DNA from: CAJOLV01 sp045631885
GTDB taxonomy: Bacteria; Bacillota_I; Bacilli_A; RFN20; CAG-826
Length of the DNA: 64,000 nt
Direction of reading: 5' to 3'
Assembly: GCA_045631885.1 (NCBI GenBank)
Contig: JAZQVN010000028.1
Location: forward strand, 34,625 to 98,624
The notes beneath the pieces are model-generated. The model did not search any database. It was not told the DNA's origin and saw only the letters and a program-made list of their open reading frames with translations. How positions within the stretch are numbered: position 1 is the first letter of the stretch; each line of letters starts with the position of its first letter. The translations under genes and the position numbers were made by a program. This document shows, in pieces, positions 58,056 through 64,000 of this stretch.

Positions 58056-61000
58056 TTATGGTGTTGGAGGTGTGACTGTATCTGGTGGAGTAACAGTATA
58101 TGTACCCGCGCCAGTGATAGTTACTGAGTTAATTTTGATTGTTCTACTACCGACTGATAGAACGACGATTTTTAAGGATCCTGATTCAATTTCAGCCGTG
58201 AAGACATAATCGCCATATTTGTAATAACGTCCACCTTCGATTGAATTATCAACAACGAGTTCTAAGAGCCAATCTAATTCAGCATTGACGCCATCTTCTT
58301 CCACATATTCAATAGTCAATATTACATTCGTATTGATGGAAGGATTACCATCCACTATTTTATATGTCTTAACCGTGGATGTTGATGGATCTTCTAAATC
58401 CTCTGGGTCATATTTAATACCGTTTGAGGTGTTATAGATCTTCATTTCTTCGAGTTCTTCGGTTGATTCACCATTTGCGTACTCTTGATAGAATGATCTT
58501 TCGTATGTTGTTCCACCATCAGTGCTTATATCAGTGATGATTGTGACCATTAATTCGTCGAGGTTGACATTGTAATCCCAATATTGGAGTCTACGAATAT
58601 CAGTCGTTGTGTTAACAGACACAATCTCGGATGTCAGATTGTCTCCCGATGGATTATGAATATTATATTGTTGATACGTGTCATCCCACATATTATCACC
58701 AACTAAAGTTGGTTTAGCACTAGTTATTCCGCCTGTTCTATCAAATTCGACATCATTTCCATCACGACTTACGCTGACTTTGCCTTGATAACCGGCGTAG
58801 ATGACGAAGTTAGAAGTATCAGTTTCATCTAAGGCTGTTTTACTAGAGACATTTGTCGCGACAATTGTCGTAGCATTAACTGCTACACCGTTTGGATATG
58901 TGAACATCTTTTCAATGATTTGATAATGTTCATACGCGATAGTTCTTTGAGTTTTAGCGGCGTTAGCACCAATATCTAGATAAAGTAGGTATGCACCAGT
59001 ACCACCATTAACAGAACCTAAACAATATTCGCCGTCATTCATTGGGAATTCGAAATAGTAAATTCTATTTGAAGTAAATGCACTATTACGTTTACCAATT
59101 TGGCTTGTCTTGAATCTTAGTGAATAACCAAATGTTGAGACATATGAGTTAAAGTCAGACTGAGACATGCTGTAATTAGCGGTATATGGAGTGTTGTTAT
59201 CGTCTGTGTTGGCCTTATTCATGACATATTTGTTTTGGTTACCATCAACACGATATGGTTCAGAATAAGTACCATCGCTATATTTGTAAATAATTGAATA
59301 TTTACTTGTTTTAGTTCCGACATCATATGAAGAAGCGTATATTTCACTAATTTCTTTGATTTGATTGATTGTATTGAAACTTGTGTATGTCTTATTTTCT
59401 TCATTTAAACCAACTGCGTCGTTATTACGAATGATTTGATGCAATGAGAAGAAAGAGTTGTTCTCATCAAAATATGTACCAGCAAAGAAGTTGATAACGC
59501 CTTTTTGTTTCAAATTAAAGTCAATACAGTCGACTGGGAATTGATATGTATCACTCTTATAGCCCAAAACGCTGACTTTTGAAGCGTTCACCAATGCTTG
59601 ATCACTAATCGTAGAATTCATAAAGTGCAAACCATAAATATAAGCATTAGTTTTATATTCGCTATTACTATAAGTGGTCAATGAGTTGGAATAGAATGTT
59701 GTCTTAGAGTCTTTATATCTCGGATATAATGAGTTACTGGCGGCGTAATTCACTTGGCTCATATTCGTCTCTGTTCCAGAAGTATTAATCGTGTAAATTG
59801 TGTTATCAGGAAGATCGGATATTGTTGAAGTAGAGCCTGAAGACTTGTTGAAGCTAGCATTGACATTTGTTATGGCGTAACGAGAAATACGAATATCACT
59901 ATCTTGAGAACTTAATTTTGTACTCGTTCCCATTTGACCCCTAGTGTTAGAACCAGAAACAATATAACCAGTATTACTGTCTTTTGGATCGAGATTACCC
60001 GAGCTAATTTGGGTATTCATTGATGAAGTATTAGAAATATAAGAATCCAAATCTTTACCAACGTTTAAAGGAATATACGTGGTATCTTCTGCAGTGTAAT
60101 ACATGTGGGATTCATTTGTGGATCTCGTGGTATCCGCTGAAGTTTGATGCGAATCTGGGCCAGTAATTGTCGATGTTTCAATTTGATTAATAACAGAGTT
60201 TACTGAAGGTTGAACAACATTAATGACAGGGCTAAAGGTTCTTGTGTCATGATACTCGATGGTCATATTAGAACCATTATTTTGATTTGTGTCGGTTGTC
60301 CAAGCTGGGTTACTTCCATTATATTTGACATAATATGTTGTACCGCTGTAAGTCGCATAAATCTTGCCGGTTACACTAGGTGTATTGGCATCTGGCAAAA
60401 TATCCCCGACTAAATGGTATAACGCACGCGAGTCATTATAGACTTGAACAGCATAAGTTCCAGTTGAATAGAAACCAAACCAACGGTCTGTTGAGCTAGA
60501 TGTGTAATAGAAACCATATTGGCCATTACTGTTGCTAGCGCTACTTAGACCATAGGACAATTTAGCGGCACCGGCCTCATTAGTTGATGTAGCTGCACCT
60601 GAACCGGTATATGGACCAATATAATGGTTATTATCATCATGGATTAAATAATAAATCGAACCTGAATCTTGTTTTAATTTCCATCCGTTTTCATAAGTGA
60701 TGTGGTAATTTCCATCATAAAAATCAAGTTTATTGTTTGAATTCACGACAGTCCAGGTGGTTCTATTGTTGTTAGTTGCTGTTGTTAATGTGCCATTATT
60801 ATTTCTTAAATAATATGTAGTGTTATTATAGGTTGTATAAATGTAACCAGTACCACTTGTTGGATAAGTCCAGGTAGAAGCAGAACCAGAATTAGTCGTA
60901 TTGGTTAAAGAACCATTATAAGTTAAATAATTTGTGCCATCTGTTATGTATAAACCAGGAACTGCAGATAAAACCCAGTTGTTATTTGTATAGTTAATGT

Positions 61001-62522
61001 AATAATTGCCACAATCAATGATAAATTTGTTGTTTTTCACAGTGATTGTCCAAGTTGTGGCAGTTCCACTGTTGCTTGTTATTCCTAAATTTCCATTGTT
61101 GTTATACAAATAATAATTTGTGTTGTTGTAGGCTGTATAAATTTTGCTTGAGCCTTCAGAAAAAACCCATCTTGTGGCACCGTTTAAAGCGTTACCTCTA
61201 GTGATTCCGTCATGATTATTATTTATATTTAAATAATATGAACCGTTGGTAATAGGATATCCTTCGTGAGTATAGTAGGAGTAATAATGTCTATTTTCAT
61301 AATGACCACCACTTAAGTAAAGGTATTGTTGGTCACCATAAGTTTCATTATCACTACCATAGCCATTTTCACCTTGACGAGCATAAACATTGTAACTACC
61401 TAAATATTCATGACCAGTTTCGTTAAAGCCGTTATATCTAGAGAATGCATCGTCATATGTTTTATCATTGGTTAGCGCTGTATATGTAGCGCGAGAGGAA
61501 ACATCTTCAACGCCATCATAATATGTTCTATCAATTCTCCATTGATATGAGCCTGTAACATTAGTGGCTTTTGTTTTTCTTAAAGAAACGATACGATTAT
61601 AGATCGTTTTCATATTGATGGAACCGCCCCAACCTTGGGCATCGCCATCATCGTTAGCGTTAAATTCGTTTGGAGCAACGATGTTAACATCGTACATTGT
61701 TTGATCAACATGTTTGATGCTCTTTTTATATGCATCAGCAGCATAGCCGACAACGCCATAATCAGATAAGTTTGTGGTGTATTTATTATCTACGCAAGCT
61801 GCAGAAGCGTGTTGAATATCAATTGTGGAATCATTAATGACAACATTACTGATGTTTGCATTTACATATCCTGCCGCCATACCTGCTAATGTCTTCGGAG
61901 TTGTTGAAATGATTGTAAGACCATCAATGCCTGTATCGACGATTTGGTTAGCGGATGTGTTATATGTATGTGTTGGATATGTTGTTTGATTTTCAGTAAT
62001 ACTACCAACAACACCGAAAAGTCCCACTATTTCAGGTTGTTCGTTATAAGCGATAACTCTTGGTTTTGTGGAAATTGATGATTGGTTAGAAACGGTAAGA
62101 TTGCTAATCACATATCCTTTACCATTAAATTGTCCAATGAATGGGTTATCGACGGTTCCGATTGGAGGAATAATCCATCCTGAACAATCGATATTCTTAT
62201 CTAATTCAAAATAAACAGTTGGATAAGGTACATTAGGATCCGCGCTTTCTTCTTCATTTAAATTGAAGAAATTTGTGTGTGAAAAATAACCGTTATATTG
62301 TAGCCAAGCTAAGTTAGATAAATGTTTTGGTGTTCTAATACCAAATGGATCGTCAACGGTACCTGTACCATAAGCAAAGTAAGCACCTGATGTATTACCA
62401 TTTACATAGTAATTAGGAACTGTAGATTCGGTATAGAACCATGAAAAAGTACCGAGTGTGGCTGCACCGGCTGTAAATATTGCTAAAGCGGATAACGCGA
62501 TGACTTTCCAATTCTTCTTCAT
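58056..62522 (-). CDS. Giant exported protein B (1488 aa)
   Basis: This is a paralogue of giant protein A. The N-terminal hydrophobic segment ends 'GTFSWFYTEST', followed by 'GAYFAYGTGTVDDPFGIRTP', nearly identical in A. A GLUG-like region is at about 105-160. A Y-Y-L/W repeat array lies at about 425-655 ('TAYNNTNYYLYNNNGNLGI', 'TTYNNTTYYLRNNNGTL'). Shared blocks in the last third include 'IYGLHFMNSTISD', 'VDCIDFNLKQKGVINFFAGT' and 'YYFEFPMNDGEYCLGSV'. The C-terminus is Thr/Pro-rich ('TPPDTVTPPTP') with no sorting motif. GGAGAT precedes the ATG, one base after the partner gene's stop. Confidence 0.85.
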   Translation of the reverse strand: MKKNWKVIALSALAIFTAGAATLGTFSWFYTESTVPNYYVNGNTSGAYFAYGTGTVDDPFGIRTPKHLSNLAWLQYNGYFSHTNFFNLNEEESADPNVPYPTVYFELDKNIDCSGWIIPPIGTVDNPFIGQFNGKGYVISNLTVSNQSSISTKPRVIAYNEQPEIVGLFGVVGSITENQTTYPTHTYNTSANQIVDTGIDGLTIISTTPKTLAGMAAGYVNANISNVVINDSTIDIQHASAACVDNKYTTNLSDYGVVGYAADAYKKSIKHVDQTMYDVNIVAPNEFNANDDGDAQGWGGSINMKTIYNRIVSLRKTKATNVTGSYQWRIDRTYYDGVEDVSSRATYTALTNDKTYDDAFSRYNGFNETGHEYLGSYNVYARQGENGYGSDNETYGDQQYLYLSGGHYENRHYYSYYTHEGYPITNGSYYLNINNNHDGITRGNALNGATRWVFSEGSSKIYTAYNNTNYYLYNNNGNLGITSNSGTATTWTITVKNNKFIIDCGNYYINYTNNNWVLSAVPGLYITDGTNYLTYNGSLTNTTNSGSASTWTYPTSGTGYIYTTYNNTTYYLRNNNGTLTTATNNNRTTWTVVNSNNKLDFYDGNYHITYENGWKLKQDSGSIYYLIHDDNNHYIGPYTGSGAATSTNEAGAAKLSYGLSSASNSNGQYGFYYTSSSTDRWFGFYSTGTYAVQVYNDSRALYHLVGDILPDANTPSVTGKIYATYSGTTYYVKYNGSNPAWTTDTNQNNGSNMTIEYHDTRTFSPVINVVQPSVNSVINQIETSTITGPDSHQTSADTTRSTNESHMYYTAEDTTYIPLNVGKDLDSYISNTSSMNTQISSGNLDPKDSNTGYIVSGSNTRGQMGTSTKLSSQDSDIRISRYAITNVNASFNKSSGSTSTISDLPDNTIYTINTSGTETNMSQVNYAASNSLYPRYKDSKTTFYSNSLTTYSNSEYKTNAYIYGLHFMNSTISDQALVNASKVSVLGYKSDTYQFPVDCIDFNLKQKGVINFFAGTYFDENNSFFSLHQIIRNNDAVGLNEENKTYTSFNTINQIKEISEIYASSYDVGTKTSKYSIIYKYSDGTYSEPYRVDGNQNKYVMNKANTDDNNTPYTANYSMSQSDFNSYVSTFGYSLRFKTSQIGKRNSAFTSNRIYYFEFPMNDGEYCLGSVNGGTGAYLLYLDIGANAAKTQRTIAYEHYQIIEKMFTYPNGVAVNATTIVATNVSSKTALDETDTSNFVIYAGYQGKVSVSRDGNDVEFDRTGGITSAKPTLVGDNMWDDTYQQYNIHNPSGDNLTSEIVSVNTTTDIRRLQYWDYNVNLDELMVTIITDISTDGGTTYERSFYQEYANGESTEELEEMKIYNTSNGIKYDPEDLEDPSTSTVKTYKIVDGNPSINTNVILTIEYVEEDGVNAELDWLLELVVDNSIEGGRYYKYGDYVFTAEIESGSLKIVVLSVGSRTIKINSVTITGAGTYTVTPPDTVTPPTP

Positions 62523-62523
62523 G

Positions 62524-63660
62524 TTAAATCTCCGTTACCCAATCGCATAAGAAGGTCAAACCTTCGTTTAAGTATGTATGTCCTAAATAATAGGAAGAAA
62601 TATATTCGACTGCATCTGAGTTGTAATCTACGACAACACCGACATGAGAGTAAGTGTTGGTGCTTCCGTAGAACATCTCCATAGTTTGCGCATATTCAAA
62701 GTCATCTCCACCTTCATCAATAGAGACAAATCCTGCTTTATTATCATCGGTAAATTCACTAGTTCCAATCCAAAGACCTTTTGTCGCTCCTTGAGGAGTA
62801 ACTGCACCTGTTTCATCATCAATTTCATTATATGTTTTAGAAACTAACGCTGTAGAACTGTTATTGATAACATAATCTGAATTTTGTTTGATATATGGAT
62901 AATTCTCTTCATCCCAAGAAAAACCAAACCAGTGTGTTTCAATAACAGAAGATAATGGATTGTTCTCCATTGATAAATCAACCCAAACTAAATCGAAACC
63001 ACCAGTTGAAGCGTTATATGCATATCTAGTTTTAGAAGGTAAAACATCATATTCTTCTGTTTCTACATTATATTGTTCATATCTTCCTTGTTGATTCTCA
63101 TCATTAGTGACTTCAAAGATTTCTCCATCACTAGCACCAGCGGCTTTCGCGGCAAGAGCACTATAACTTGCGACAATATTACTCGCGCTTAAAGGATCAT
63201 TGCCTGGTTTATCTTCTGCAAGGAATGGATATTTGGTTTTAGCGACAATTCTCTCTTCGCCACCTTTGACTTTAAAAAGCATCAAAATTGGATGATGAGG
63301 ATATTCAAGGGTATATGTTCCTAAACGGATGGCGTTATTAACGACACCCATGTTGTTTTTCTTATATTCTAATTGACCAGTATCCTCGTTTAATGAAAGA
63401 ACAGAATATGGTGTTGGATCAAATCCGAAATATGTTGGGTCGCTTTCACTAGCAGGGATTGATTCTCCATAATATTCGTGGAAAGAAATCTCAATAACTG
63501 AGCTACCTGTTTCTCCAGTTGTGAAAGAATCGGCTTCATTATTAACACGGCGAATTGAAATAAACCAAGCAAAGGTTCCCATAAAGACAGAAGCTAAAGA
63601 AAAGATCGTCATCATTGTGGCGGCCATTATCTTTAAGTTTTTGTTACCTGTTCTTTTCAT
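62524..63660 (-). CDS. FAWF-type exported protein B (378 aa)
   Basis: This is a paralogue of the 355-residue protein of cassette A, with the same hydrophobic N-terminus and 'MGTFAWFISIRRVNNEADSF'. It is collinear afterwards but diverged, with extra residues around positions 70-80 and 150-170. No enzymatic motif is visible. It may be the smaller, more abundant partner of the giant protein (a fibre subunit or anchor); that is inference from gene order and size. Start-codon context is the same as in cassette A, with AAAGG only three bases from the ATG. Confidence 0.85.
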   Translation of the reverse strand: MKRTGNKNLKIMAATMMTIFSLASVFMGTFAWFISIRRVNNEADSFTTGETGSSVIEISFHEYYGESIPASESDPTYFGFDPTPYSVLSLNEDTGQLEYKKNNMGVVNNAIRLGTYTLEYPHHPILMLFKVKGGEERIVAKTKYPFLAEDKPGNDPLSASNIVASYSALAAKAAGASDGEIFEVTNDENQQGRYEQYNVETEEYDVLPSKTRYAYNASTGGFDLVWVDLSMENNPLSSVIETHWFGFSWDEENYPYIKQNSDYVINNSSTALVSKTYNEIDDETGAVTPQGATKGLWIGTSEFTDDNKAGFVSIDEGGDDFEYAQTMEMFYGSTNTYSHVGVVVDYNSDAVEYISSYYLGHTYLNEGLTFLCDWVTEI

Positions 63661-63670
63661 ACGCCTTTAA

Positions 63671-63714
63671 ATAAAAAACCCAGTCCTAAGAATTTCTCAT
63701 TCTCCGGCAACTGG
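63671..63714 (-). terminator. Riboswitch-controlled terminator B
   Basis: The same design as terminator A: CCAGT (63710-63714 on the minus strand) pairs with ACTGG, inner AGAAT with ATTCT, then GTTTTTT. Confidence 0.8.
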
Positions 63715-63777
63715 CTATCTTTTTTCTTTAAAGACCCTGTAGCTTTGCGTCACAGCATCACTGCTGTTTTGCCTTTT
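63706..63777 (-). promoter_or_regulatory. Cyclic di-GMP-I (GEMM-I) riboswitch B
   Basis: On the minus strand: AAAGGCAAAA, ACAGCA-GTGA-TGCTGT, GACGCAAAGC, CAGGGTCT, a receptor hairpin with a longer A-rich loop than copy A, and AGATAGCC. The core is identical to copy A. Confidence 0.93.
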
Positions 63778-63786
63778 TCGCTTATT

Positions 63787-63815
63787 ATTTTAATAATAAT
63801 TTTTTCATAATGCAA
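63787..63815 (-). promoter_or_regulatory. Promoter of cassette B
   Basis: On the minus strand TTGCAT (63810-63815), a 17-bp spacer and TAAAAT (63787-63792), just upstream of the aptamer. Confidence 0.75.
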
Positions 63816-64000
63816 CACAATCAAGCGATTTTGCCTCGTGAATTTGAGACAGTAATGATGTTTTTTGCCTCACTCAAAATAGTAAAAAAATGTGATACAA
63901 TCAACATAATTTGACTATCAATTTCCCTTAAGATTTTCGGCTTATTTTTTTATAAAATAATTGTTATTTTTTTCTTATTATTTATTCCTATTTTAATATA
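63816..64000. other. Intergenic DNA at the right edge, no gene seen
   Basis: AT-rich. The minus strand carries GAGGCAAAA twice (near 63831 and 63866), resembling the aptamer's 5' edge, but no second aptamer. No open frame or terminator is supported. Confidence 0.5.

Noticed and set aside
1..64000. Mycoplasma-type UGA tryptophan code
   Set aside because: TGA ends ispH and forms several ATGA stop/start overlaps, and Trp is encoded by TGG in conserved positions.
1..64000. CRISPR arrays, rRNA genes, insertion sequences or phage
   Set aside because: No spaced short repeats, no rRNA motifs, and no transposase, integrase or capsid-like proteins were seen.

Overview
This is 64 kb of AT-rich chromosome from a low-GC Firmicute. 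Nearly every intact gene is bacterial core machinery, the tRNA-Arg and ribosomal protein L33 are bacterial, and intrinsic terminators with U-tracts abound. TGA is a normal stop (ispH ends in TGA, and several ATGA stop/start overlaps occur), so the Mycoplasma UGA-Trp code is excluded. The EF-P loop lacks the usual KPGKG. The MraZ operator is of the AAAGTG[G/T] form, the dcw cluster is shrunken, and the MEP isoprenoid pathway (ispG, ispH) is present. This suggests an uncultured Bacilli lineage near the Mollicutes (Acholeplasma/Izemoplasma/RF39-like). That placement is inference.

Layout. 1-6.3 kb: efp (cut by the window edge), a small membrane protein and MBL hydrolase, rpmG, ispG, a DUF697-like membrane protein, nfo, ispH and a Nif3-family gene. 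6.3-14 kb: the housekeeping run ybeY-cdd-era-recO followed by glyS-dnaG-sigA-trmK-nif3. 14-21 kb: a C39-peptidase membrane protein without an ATPase, the hrcA-grpE-dnaK-dnaJ heat-shock operon under two CIRCE elements, a lipoprotein and msrA. 21.5-25.7 kb: a membrane acyltransferase/acyl-CoA synthetase pair, a SHOCT membrane protein, an orphan gene bounded by direct repeats, and tRNA-Arg(UCU). 25.8-30.8 kb: mutS2-uvrC diverging from rnhC. 30.8-31.2 kb: a structured, gene-poor segment. 31.2-43.5 kb: mraZ-rsmH-ftsL-like, an O-antigen-ligase-like protein, ftsA-ftsZ, a secreted nuclease, and ileS-lspA-rluD. 43.5-50.4 kb: pheS-pheT-yceD-DJ-1, a small winged-helix gene, and a peroxide-response/metal-efflux operon (gpx-ohrR-CDF). 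50.4-52.2 kb: two accessory genes, a RhuM/PLD-like protein and a six-fold YCG-repeat protein.

52.2-64 kb is the most unusual part. Two tandem, paralogous two-gene cassettes each start with a sigma-A promoter and a cyclic-di-GMP-I (GEMM-I) riboswitch overlapping an intrinsic terminator. Each encodes a ~360-residue exported protein with an 'FAWF' N-terminus and then a 1430-1488-residue exported protein with a GLUG-like region and Y-Y-L/W-rich repeats. The design predicts c-di-GMP switching on of large surface or matrix proteins.

Two genome-level habits stand out. Many monocistronic starts have a -10 box only 6-7 nt before the ATG and no Shine-Dalgarno, which points to leaderless mRNAs. Exact 11-bp-period TAGTAG repeats sit upstream of both ftsA and rluD.
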